The notes under the pieces are model-generated. The model made no database searches. It had not been told where the DNA came from and saw nothing but the letters and a program-made list of their open reading frames with translations. Below are positions 6,722 through 14,150 of a stretch of DNA of 21,995 nt, piece by piece. Position numbers and translations under genes: made by a program. Each line of letters opens with the position of its first letter. Position 1 is the first letter of the stretch. Source of the stretch: an uncultured Bacilli bacterium (lineage in GTDB: Bacteria; Bacillota_I; Bacilli_A; RF39; UBA660); NCBI GenBank assembly GCA_947588865.1, contig CANPYQ010000004.1, positions 1 to 21,995 of the forward strand, read 5' to 3'.

Positions 6722-7957
6722 ATGAAAAGAAAATTAAAAATTATATTGCCTATCTTACTATTTATAATTTTTGAATTAATTTTAACATTCGTATTATTTT
6801 TAAACAAAGGAAGAGAAGAAACCTATAAATCAGATAAAAATCAATGTAAAGTAATAGATGAACTTAGAGTAAGTATAAATGATTTTGTACCAAATGCAGA
6901 CAAATTTATTAAAGGATGTAATAAAAAAGGTACTATAAGTTATTATTTAAATAATGAAAAAATTGATCTAAAAAAATTCACTGAAGCTTTAGAATATAAA
7001 GTAGTAATAAAAATTGATAATAAAAAATATAATTCTAAATTAATAGTAGAAGATAGTAACGAAATTGTACTAGAGGTTAAACCTTTGGAAATTAATTTTG
7101 GTGATTCTTACACAGCTTTAGATTTTGTTACAAAATGTAACAGTCCTAAAGGTAAATGTAGTTATTCATTTTCTAAGGAAGAAATGGCTAAATATAAAAA
7201 TGAAGGAACATATGATATTGTAATTGTTGCTAAAGTTAATAATAAAACCGTTAGTAAAAAAGTTAAACTTACAATAAAAGATAATAATTCTAATAAAGAA
7301 TCTAACAAAAATGAAGATAAATCTAAAAATAATACCAATAATTCTAATACTAATAATTCTGCTGTCAAAGTTAATACTATATCGGAAACAACAACTTCAA
7401 GTAGTGTTTATAAATATGGAGTAACACTAGATACTACAACTACTATTTATTATGATGTATATAATGATGGATCTAAAAAAGAAGTTAACAGAACTACTTC
7501 AAGCACATATAATTATAATAACTTTAATGCTACAACTAATGAACTTAAAAGTGAAGCTGTTACACTTGCAAATTCCAATTATGGTATTTCATCAAGTGTA
7601 GTATCATATGTTAATAGTTATAGAAATGAAATCAATGTTTTTGATATATCTATGGATAATAATCTTAATATTGCTGCAAGTATCCGTGCGCTTGAAATCG
7701 GATGGTCAAAAAAATTTGCACACACAAGACCTAATGGATCTGATGCTTCTACTGTTTTAGATGAACTAGGAATTGAATGGTATAATTTTGGTGAAAATAT
7801 AGCTAATGGATATTCTGATGCCGCTTCCGTATCTTATGGATGGAAGACTTCTCAAGGACATTATGATAATATGGTTAGTCCTTATTTTAAAAAGATGGGT
7901 GTTGGAATGGCTACTGTTGATGGTAATAGATATTGGGTACAAATATTTACTAATTAG
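6722..7957 (+). CDS. Membrane-anchored or secreted CAP/SCP-domain protein (YkwD-like)
   Basis: 411 residues from ATG 6722; an in-frame GTG at 6707 is upstream of the likely transcript start. Residues 7-27 are a signal or anchor helix. Two ~65-residue β-rich modules follow (~35-100 and ~105-175), each with a pair of Cys (QCK and KGC; KCN and GKC), likely disulfide-bonded outside the cell. A Asn/Ser/Lys-rich linker (~185-215) leads to the C-terminal CAP domain (~285-411): FAHTRPNG with His334, GENIANGY with Glu358, GWKTSQGH with His380, and MGVGMA ending in YWVQIFTN. Bacterial CAP proteins are extracellular; no enzyme role is established for them. The domain order, anchor plus Ig-like modules plus CAP, is common in Gram-positives. 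It is probably monocistronic, with a terminator right after the stop. Confidence 0.85.
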   Translation: MKRKLKIILPILLFIIFELILTFVLFLNKGREETYKSDKNQCKVIDELRVSINDFVPNADKFIKGCNKKGTISYYLNNEKIDLKKFTEALEYKVVIKIDNKKYNSKLIVEDSNEIVLEVKPLEINFGDSYTALDFVTKCNSPKGKCSYSFSKEEMAKYKNEGTYDIVIVAKVNNKTVSKKVKLTIKDNNSNKESNKNEDKSKNNTNNSNTNNSAVKVNTISETTTSSSVYKYGVTLDTTTTIYYDVYNDGSKKEVNRTTSSTYNYNNFNATTNELKSEAVTLANSNYGISSSVVSYVNSYRNEINVFDISMDNNLNIAASIRALEIGWSKKFAHTRPNGSDASTVLDELGIEWYNFGENIANGYSDAASVSYGWKTSQGHYDNMVSPYFKKMGVGMATVDGNRYWVQIFTN

Positions 7958-7962
7958 TTTGA

Positions 7963-7992
7963 AAAGGCATTTCCATTTCAAAATGTCTTTTT
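7963..7992 (+). terminator. Intrinsic terminator after the CAP-domain gene
   Basis: AAAGGCATTT (7963-7972), 8-nt loop, AAATGTCTTT (7981-7990), with one G·T pair, then T-rich sequence. Confidence 0.75.
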
Positions 7993-8134
7993 AATTATTC
8001 AAATTGTTTAATTTTTTAATGTTAATACACTACTCTTAATTTTTTAGAAAATAAATAAAACCTTAAATATTAATTTCAAAGATTTTTTTATAATTTATAT
8101 AAAATTAATTTAGAATATCATACATTAATCAATA

Positions 8135-8169
8135 AAAACCTAGTTAGATATTAAACTCAACTAGGTTTT
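8135..8169. terminator. Bidirectional terminator hairpin
   Basis: AAAACCTAGTT (8135-8145) pairs perfectly with AACTAGGTTTT (8159-8169). A T-rich end follows on both strands. It lies ~50 nt past the stop of the MMPL gene, which it most likely terminates. The rest of 7998-8220 holds nothing I recognise. Confidence 0.75.
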
Positions 8170-8220
8170 AATAATTTTTTAATGTATACTTTTTATTAAC
8201 AATTTAAAATTTTTAACTGC

Positions 8221-11200
8221 TTATTTTTTATGTTTCCTATTTTTCATAATAAATTTATCACAAGAAGCAATAACCGCTGGAAGTAATATTAAAATTAATA
8301 ATGCAGAACAAAGTGTACCTTGTGAAAGTGTCATACATATTTTAGCAGCTACTGCACTTGAAAATTTACCTACTATAAATGTAACAATAATAAGTACAAG
8401 TGAACTTGTAAGTATAGTATTAATTGAATTATTATAAGCAGTTATAATGGATGTTTTAATATCATTACCTTCTCTTGCTTCAATATAGTAAGATGTATAA
8501 AGTATTGCATAATCAATAGTTGCACCCATTAATATACTTTGAACTATTAATATAGATATAAAATAAACTGTTCCCATAAATGATAATATACCCATAGTTA
8601 AGAATACTGCACATTCTATAAGTAATACAAGTATTATCGGTATCAAAATAGATTTAAATGTAACTACTACAACGATAAATATAAATATCATTGTAAGTAT
8701 TGTAATAAAATTAAGTTCATCATTAAATGTTTCACTCATTTCATTTGCCATAGACGAATCCCCTATAATATAAAATTCACCTGTGCCTTTATTTAAATCA
8801 TTCTTTATATTTTTAATAAATTTAAATGTTTCACTCGATTCAGGAAGTAAGTTTGTATTAATAATTACACGGGAATAGCTATCACCTACTAAAAGTTCTT
8901 TAGCTTCCTTTACGCTATCCTTAGAATCTATTATATTTTGTTTCATATCACTGTCTATGTAATTATCGAATCTATTATCATTAAGTATTTCTTCATTTAA
9001 ATATCTAGAAAATTCTTCAATAGTAAATGTCCAGTCATTATTATATTCATTTTCACTTCCATAATATATATATACTAAATTTATTAAGTCTTTATCTAAA
9101 TTACTTGATAATTGACACAATAAATTATATATTTCATCACTTGTATATTTTTTGTTATTAAGAGAATCTTCTATAATTTTATTTATTACCATTAATCTTG
9201 CTTTTGAATAATCATCAAAGTTATTTTTATATTTATCATTATTTAAAACATCATTTACAAGTAAATCTATGAAGTTTTGATAAGATATAGTTAATTCTTT
9301 ATCTTGAGCATCGTACAAGGAATATATCAACAATAAGTTAGATTCGTCTACACTTAATAAATTAGATAACTCTTGACTTGTATATTCTTTATTGCTCAAA
9401 ACACCATCCATAATATTTTTTAAGAATAAAAGTTCTGATAACACGCTTGAGTCTAAATTACCTTTTAACAATTCATTATCTTTATTAGATAGTATAAAGT
9501 TTACAAATTCATATGGGCTCATTTTCACACTATTGGATAAATATAAACTATATATTTTCTTTGTTACTTCTTCATCCATATTAAAATATGTACTTATTTC
9601 TTGATAATTATACTCAACATCATTATTAGTACTATTCATAATAAAATATAATTTTTGTAAATCTACTAATTTATCACCAAATAAATTAGATATATTTTCA
9701 TCACTTAAACTAATTGATATAAATTCATATGGTGAAATTTCTATATCATCAGTTTCAAATAATGTTACCAATATATTTTTTATAATAGATTCATCTATTC
9801 CAAAAAGATTAGATATTTCACTTGATGTATATTTTGTATTTATCAATTCTTTATCACTAAAAGTCATAAGCATATTTATACTGTTTTTAGAAGTTTTATC
9901 AAGGTCATTACCATATTCACTATTTATTAAAGAACTTGTAAATTTTGCAAACTCAAATAAAGATAATTTGTCATTTATCTCACTATCACTTAAATAGTAA
10001 GTATATAAACTATTTACAATACCTTCATCTATTCCAAAAAGATCAGATATTTCACTTGATGTATATTTTGTATTTAAAATATCCTTATTTAAAAATTTAG
10101 ATATTTTACTTAAGTTAGAAATAGTTTTATCATCTACACTAGTTTTATATCTATCACTTGTTAAAATATAACTATTCATAAAACTTATAAATTCATTTAT
10201 AGTCATTTTATTTGTTATATTTTTAGAATTATAATATATGAGTAAATCTTTTACTATATCTTCATTTATATTTAATGTTTGTGATATTTCTTTTATAGTT
10301 TTTAATTTTTGTAGTTTATTTACATCAGTAAAATTACTTAATAAATCAATATCACTTTTCATAGATTCATTTATACTATTATTCATTTTATTATTATCAT
10401 ATACTGTACCCTCAATAAAATTAATCAAGTTATTGAGTTCTATTTTATTATTTTCTTCTTTATTATTGTAATGATAGTAAATGAGTCTTAAAAGATAGTC
10501 TTCAACTTTTATAGATTTGCCTAAAGTTTCAAATTTATTATTCAACTTATCATATGTAAGTGGCATATTTATAGTATTTCCATAACACATTACACTATCT
10601 ACATTACCATTATTTTCTAATTTAGAACAATATTTTGAAATAATATCTTCATCTTTATTTTGATATATTATTGCCATTTGATTATTTAGGGTAAATACAT
10701 TTTCTATTTCATCTGTGCCTGAATTAGTATATATTATTTCCAAATTACCTTTTAAAAAGTAACTAATTACAAACACTAATACAAATAATATTAAAGCTAT
10801 ATGTCTACATTTATAAGCTATTTTCCCTACCAAATTTAATTTTATGATAGGACTTTTCTTTTTAGTTTTATGTATTAACCTATCGCACATAAGTATTAAA
10901 CAAGGTAATACTGTAAATATGCTAATTAAGCTAAATAATACTCCTTTAGCAAGCACAAATCCTAAATCCCTACCTATTGTAAAACTCATAAATACTAGCG
11001 CTAATAACCCTACTATTGTAGTTACTGAACTACTAGATATTGATTTGAATGAATTGTATAAAGCATTTTGCATAGCTTTTACTTTATCATTTTCTCTTTC
11101 TCTTTCCTGACGATACCTATTCATAAGCATAATAGAATAATCCATAGAAAGTGCCATTTGTAGTATTGCAGATATTGAATTAGTTATATTTGAAACGCTT

Positions 11201-11775
11201 GAAAATATTATATTTGTGCCACTATTTAAAGCAACTCCAATTAAAATTGAAATTAAAAATAATAATGGTTCTATATATGACTCACACATTATAATAAGTA
11301 CTATAAGTGCACTTAAAACTGCAAGTAATATAATATAAAATGGTAAAACTGTTTTATTATAATTAGATACATCACCACTAGTATCTACCAAATTATTACC
11401 AAAATAATCTTCTATTTTATTATAAACTTGACTTGCTTCTTTAGAGTCTGCAGATGTATTTAGAGTTAATATATAAAGTGTGTAATCATCTTTACTTTTT
11501 ACCTCTACTGCACTTACACTATCAATTTTTTCTAAAAATTCTTTTTCATTTTTAGAATCTTTTACCATAACATTCAAAGTACTTAAATTATTATTGAATT
11601 CATCTTCCATTATTTTCATACCTATTTTTGTTTCTGAAGAATTCGGTAAATACTTTGATATGTCATAGTTTACATTTACTTTACTGGATATTGTCAAAGA
11701 TATTGCTGTTAATACTAAAAATAATATTAAAATTATAAATCTCTTATTTACTATAAAATTTGTTATTTTTTTCAT
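8221..11775 (-). CDS. MMPL/RND-superfamily transporter with a repeat-rich exported loop
   Basis: 1184 residues, one of the longest in its class. Residues 12-30 are the first membrane span, then a first exported loop (~31-143) and a span cluster (~144-300) containing the hallmark LSMDYSIMLMNRYRQE (209-224). A further span (~325-341) leads to a very long second exported region (~342-1020). A second span cluster fills ~1021-1175, with TIDYAILYTSYYIE as the second MMPL-like motif. The exported region holds six tandem ~76-residue units, each starting like YTSSEISDLFGIDE, at about 492, 571, 649, 722, 798 and 877. MMPL proteins move lipids, lipid-linked polymers or toxins across the membrane using the proton gradient. 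The substrate is unknown. The start is set by AAGGTG eight bases from ATG. It appears to be a single-gene unit with its own promoter and terminator. Confidence 0.9.
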   Translation of the reverse strand: MKKITNFIVNKRFIILILFLVLTAISLTISSKVNVNYDISKYLPNSSETKIGMKIMEDEFNNNLSTLNVMVKDSKNEKEFLEKIDSVSAVEVKSKDDYTLYILTLNTSADSKEASQVYNKIEDYFGNNLVDTSGDVSNYNKTVLPFYIILLAVLSALIVLIIMCESYIEPLLFLISILIGVALNSGTNIIFSSVSNITNSISAILQMALSMDYSIMLMNRYRQERERENDKVKAMQNALYNSFKSISSSSVTTIVGLLALVFMSFTIGRDLGFVLAKGVLFSLISIFTVLPCLILMCDRLIHKTKKKSPIIKLNLVGKIAYKCRHIALILFVLVFVISYFLKGNLEIIYTNSGTDEIENVFTLNNQMAIIYQNKDEDIISKYCSKLENNGNVDSVMCYGNTINMPLTYDKLNNKFETLGKSIKVEDYLLRLIYYHYNNKEENNKIELNNLINFIEGTVYDNNKMNNSINESMKSDIDLLSNFTDVNKLQKLKTIKEISQTLNINEDIVKDLLIYYNSKNITNKMTINEFISFMNSYILTSDRYKTSVDDKTISNLSKISKFLNKDILNTKYTSSEISDLFGIDEGIVNSLYTYYLSDSEINDKLSLFEFAKFTSSLINSEYGNDLDKTSKNSINMLMTFSDKELINTKYTSSEISNLFGIDESIIKNILVTLFETDDIEISPYEFISISLSDENISNLFGDKLVDLQKLYFIMNSTNNDVEYNYQEISTYFNMDEEVTKKIYSLYLSNSVKMSPYEFVNFILSNKDNELLKGNLDSSVLSELLFLKNIMDGVLSNKEYTSQELSNLLSVDESNLLLIYSLYDAQDKELTISYQNFIDLLVNDVLNNDKYKNNFDDYSKARLMVINKIIEDSLNNKKYTSDEIYNLLCQLSSNLDKDLINLVYIYYGSENEYNNDWTFTIEEFSRYLNEEILNDNRFDNYIDSDMKQNIIDSKDSVKEAKELLVGDSYSRVIINTNLLPESSETFKFIKNIKNDLNKGTGEFYIIGDSSMANEMSETFNDELNFITILTMIFIFIVVVVTFKSILIPIILVLLIECAVFLTMGILSFMGTVYFISILIVQSILMGATIDYAILYTSYYIEAREGNDIKTSIITAYNNSINTILTSSLVLIIVTFIVGKFSSAVAAKICMTLSQGTLCSALLILILLPAVIASCDKFIMKNRKHKK
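9790..10076. repeat. Direct repeat pair inside the MMPL gene (9790-9842 and 10024-10076)
   Basis: Two 53-bp copies with a single mismatch, 234 bp apart. The offset is exactly 78 codons, so it corresponds to two adjacent protein repeat units (Tyr571 and Tyr649). Recombination between them would delete or add one unit in frame. Confidence 0.85.
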
Positions 11776-11815
11776 ATAATCACCTTTTTAAATTTTTAAC
11801 TATATCATAATATTA

Positions 11816-11844
11816 TATATATTACGAATTATAAATTATGACAA
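11816..11844 (-). promoter_or_regulatory. Probable promoter of the MMPL gene
   Basis: Minus strand TTGTCA (11844-11839), 17-bp spacer, TATATA (11821-11816). Confidence 0.5.
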
Positions 11845-11859
11845 TAGTATATTATACTA
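11845..11859. promoter_or_regulatory. Perfect palindrome next to the MMPL promoter (candidate operator)
   Basis: TAGTATA-T-TATACTA, two 7-bp arms around one base, directly upstream of the -35 of the MMPL gene. Such placement fits a dimeric repressor or activator site, but AT-rich palindromes also arise by chance and it could be a weak hairpin after the lipoprotein gene. Confidence 0.3.
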
Positions 11860-11894
11860 CAAAAATTTAAAAATGGTTATACTTTATTATAAAT

Positions 11895-12233
11895 TTATCT
11901 GCATATATAATCATAAGATTCATATTGTTTTTTTATTTTATCTTTATCGCCATCTAATTTTATTTCATCTTCCATATTTGATACTATTACATTATCTTCT
12001 AAAGACAAATTATATTCATCTACATAATCTGATACATCTTTGAAATAAGAGCTTGCACTCTCATTATCTTTAAACACCATCTTATCAGTTTGTTTATAAG
12101 TATTATCCTTAAAATTAAATTCTATTTTATTTTTAATTTTAATGTCTTCATAATCTTCTTCATAGCTACAAACTAACTTATTACCACATCCACAAACAAA
12201 AAACATTACTAATAATATTAATATTTTTTTCAC
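11895..12233 (-). CDS. Small putative lipoprotein
   Basis: 112 residues from a GTG start at 12233, supported by GGTGAT five bases upstream. The N-terminus MKKILILLVMFFVCGCGNK is a lipoprotein signal with a V-C-G-C lipobox, so Cys16 would be lipidated and the protein tethered to the outer face of the membrane. The mature part is acidic and lysine-rich, with two further Cys (CSYEE and YICR at the end) that could form a disulfide. It resembles small unknown lipoproteins (some called DUF1307/YehR-like) in which C-S/T-x and a terminal Y-x-C recur, but I would not assign a family. It lies upstream of the MMPL gene on the same strand, though a separate promoter is visible before that gene. Confidence 0.65.
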   Translation of the reverse strand: MKKILILLVMFFVCGCGNKLVCSYEEDYEDIKIKNKIEFNFKDNTYKQTDKMVFKDNESASSYFKDVSDYVDEYNLSLEDNVIVSNMEDEIKLDGDKDKIKKQYESYDYICR

Positions 12234-12300
12234 TATATCACCAATAAAGTATATTAATATTGAGTGACATTTATTATTACACTATTATAATTTTATTATA

Positions 12301-12330
12301 ATTATATATAGAAATATCATAAATTATCAA
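12301..12330 (-). promoter_or_regulatory. Promoter of the small lipoprotein gene
   Basis: Minus strand TTGATA (12330-12325), 18-bp spacer, TATAAT (12306-12301). The leader is ~60 nt, longer than for most genes here. Confidence 0.6.
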
Positions 12331-12412
12331 TAATTTATATTGAATAAAAAAATAAAGTCAAACAAATTAAAATTATTTCTTTGTTATCATTATTGATTAT
12401 ATTTTTACCATT

Positions 12413-12443
12413 AAAAAAAGATAGAATATTCAATCTTCTATCT
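12413..12443 (-). terminator. Intrinsic terminator overlapping the rhomboid stop codon
   Basis: Minus strand AGATAGAA (12443-12436), 9-nt loop, TTCTATCT (12426-12419), then T through 12413. The stop codon TAG lies within the first arm. Confidence 0.85.
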
Positions 12444-13607
12444 AAAAAATATCATATAACATAAAAATCCAACAAATATAAAAGTCATTACTATTCCATT
12501 TATAATATCTGATTTATTACTTTTATATTTAACTCCTACTGCCATTGATAAAAGAACTCCACCAACAAGGCCACCTATATGAGCTAAATTATTTATACTA
12601 GATATCATAAATCCTATAATTAAATTTAAAATTATTAAAGGTACTATTTGACTTTTTATAACGCCACTTAAATATACGCGGTAATGATATCCAAAATATA
12701 ATAAAGCTCCAAGTAAGCCAAATATCGCTCCACTTGCCCCGACAGCTACCATATTATCTTGTAGAAAAGCCATTGAAAGTAAATTACCAATAATACCGCT
12801 TCCTATAAATATTATTGTATACTTTACTTTTCCAAAAAAACTTTCTAACTGTGGTCCTATTATATATAGGGAATACATATTACATAGCAAATGTATAATT
12901 CCAGCATGAAGAAATACTGATGTAAGAATTCTATATAGTTCAAAATAGTTTTCATTCATATTATTTAAAGTAATAAGACCACCATACTTAGCTAAAACAT
13001 TTGGATCCAAATCCATAAAATTTATTGATTGAAAAGCAGTAAAAATATAAAGAATAAAGCATATACCCATAAAAATATATGTCATAGTAGGTGTTTTTTT
13101 GGAAAATACATCTTCTGCTTTTTTAGTTTCCTCATAATTTTTTTTATTTATATCATCTGTTAATTTTATAAATAATTCAAGACCTTCTTCTTTTGAATTT
13201 TCAACCTCGAGTATGTTTGGAAAAGTATTTAATATAAAAGAATATTTAGATAAATCTTTTATTTCTTTAACATTTGCACATTTAATATTATTGAAATCTT
13301 TATCCTCCAAATGTACATTATCACCTAAATTAACAAAAATTGAAAGTGTTTCCATTTTAATAGAAAACATCTTTCTTTTTATCCTTTTTAATATCTGCTT
13401 AGTTCTAAATATATCAAAATCTAATTGTTCATCATTATGTATATAATTAGATACTATTCTAACTATTTTATAATCAGCTTCATTATTTTCAAGCCATATT
13501 TCATCTTTAGCGCCATGTAAAACTACTGGATTATAGCCTTGTATTGTTATAAAATAATGAAGTAATTTCATTACTGTCTCATCATTTTTATTTAAAGTAA
13601 TATTCAT
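12438..13607 (-). CDS. Rhomboid-family intramembrane serine protease
   Basis: 389 residues from ATG 13607, with GGGTGAT five bases upstream; an in-frame TTG at 13619 overlaps that SD and is rejected. Residues ~1-170 form a soluble cytosolic domain of unknown fold, reminiscent of the long N-termini of Bacillus GluP-like rhomboids. Residues ~175-385 are the membrane core of six or seven spans. Motifs: HAGIIHLLCNMYS with His234, His239 and Asn243, GASGAIFGLLGA with nucleophile Ser292, and NLAHIGGLVGG with catalytic His343. Rhomboids cut membrane proteins within or near the membrane; the substrate is unknown, but several single-span surface proteins of this window are possible targets. The promoter at 13628-13656 gives a ~14-nt leader. 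Confidence 0.9.
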   Translation of the reverse strand: MNITLNKNDETVMKLLHYFITIQGYNPVVLHGAKDEIWLENNEADYKIVRIVSNYIHNDEQLDFDIFRTKQILKRIKRKMFSIKMETLSIFVNLGDNVHLEDKDFNNIKCANVKEIKDLSKYSFILNTFPNILEVENSKEEGLELFIKLTDDINKKNYEETKKAEDVFSKKTPTMTYIFMGICFILYIFTAFQSINFMDLDPNVLAKYGGLITLNNMNENYFELYRILTSVFLHAGIIHLLCNMYSLYIIGPQLESFFGKVKYTIIFIGSGIIGNLLSMAFLQDNMVAVGASGAIFGLLGALLYFGYHYRVYLSGVIKSQIVPLIILNLIIGFMISSINNLAHIGGLVGGVLLSMAVGVKYKSNKSDIINGIVMTFIFVGFLCYMIFFR

Positions 13608-13627
13608 TTTATCACCCAATCAATAAT

Positions 13628-13656
13628 ATTTTAATACATTTATCATAAGATGTAAA
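13628..13656 (-). promoter_or_regulatory. Promoter of the rhomboid gene
   Basis: Minus strand TTTACA (13656-13651), 17-bp spacer, TAAAAT (13633-13628). It overlaps the upstream region of the divergent tspO-like gene, so the two starts may interfere. Confidence 0.55.
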
Positions 13657-13666
13657 GAGGTGTTTT

Positions 13667-14122
13667 ATGAAAAATTTATTAAAATTTTTGCTATGTCTTC
13701 TACCATGGTTTATAAGTGGCTTAATTTTTAAAAGTGATATTATATTTTATAAAAGTTTAAATAAGCCATTTTTTGCTCCTGCCCCTTTAGTGTTCCCCAT
13801 TGTCTGGACTATTTTGTATATTTTAATAGCTATAAGTATATATATGATATATAAAAATAATAGTTATAAAAATATTCCAGATTTTAATAAAACTTTATTA
13901 ATTAATTATTTTTCTAATCAAATATTTTCATTTTTATTTTTTACTTTAAAAAGTCCTTTTTTAGCATTAATAGATACAATTATTGTATTTTTAAGTTCAT
14001 TATTTTTATACTATGAAGCTAAAGAACTAAATAAAACTTCTTCTAAATTACTAATACCATATATTATATGGAACATATTTGCAACTATATTAATTATCTC
14101 AATATTTTTCATGAATTTATGA
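13667..14122 (+). CDS. TspO/MBR-family membrane protein
   Basis: 151 residues with five predicted spans, the usual size of TspO (about 150-160). The signature is LNKPFFAPAPLVFPIVWTIL at ~31-50, matching the conserved P-P-F-A-P-P..F.I.W.x.Y motif. Further matches are a helix FSNQIFSFLFF (where TspO has N..W.xLFF) and a penultimate helix with PYIIWNIFATILI. TspO proteins bind porphyrins and other tetrapyrroles and are linked to stress handling; activity is debated. The internal W of the third helix is replaced by aromatic F, so tetrapyrrole contacts may differ. The start is set by GAGGTG. It ends in TGA, so TGA is a stop in this genome. It is divergent from the rhomboid gene and convergent with tex. 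Confidence 0.82.
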   Translation: MKNLLKFLLCLLPWFISGLIFKSDIIFYKSLNKPFFAPAPLVFPIVWTILYILIAISIYMIYKNNSYKNIPDFNKTLLINYFSNQIFSFLFFTLKSPFLALIDTIIVFLSSLFLYYEAKELNKTSSKLLIPYIIWNIFATILIISIFFMNL

Positions 14123-14123
14123 T

Positions 14124-14150
14124 AAAACTCTTTTAGGAGTTTTTTATTTT
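14124..14150. terminator. Bidirectional terminator between the tspO-like gene and tex
   Basis: AAAACTC (14124-14130), 6-nt loop, GAGTTTT (14137-14143), T-rich on both sides. It overlaps the end of tex. Confidence 0.8.

Noticed and set aside
14120..14122. Possible UGA-as-Trp code, given the AT-rich, Mollicutes-like look
   Set aside because: Trp is coded by TGG in all genes and TGA ends the tspO-like gene just before a terminator.
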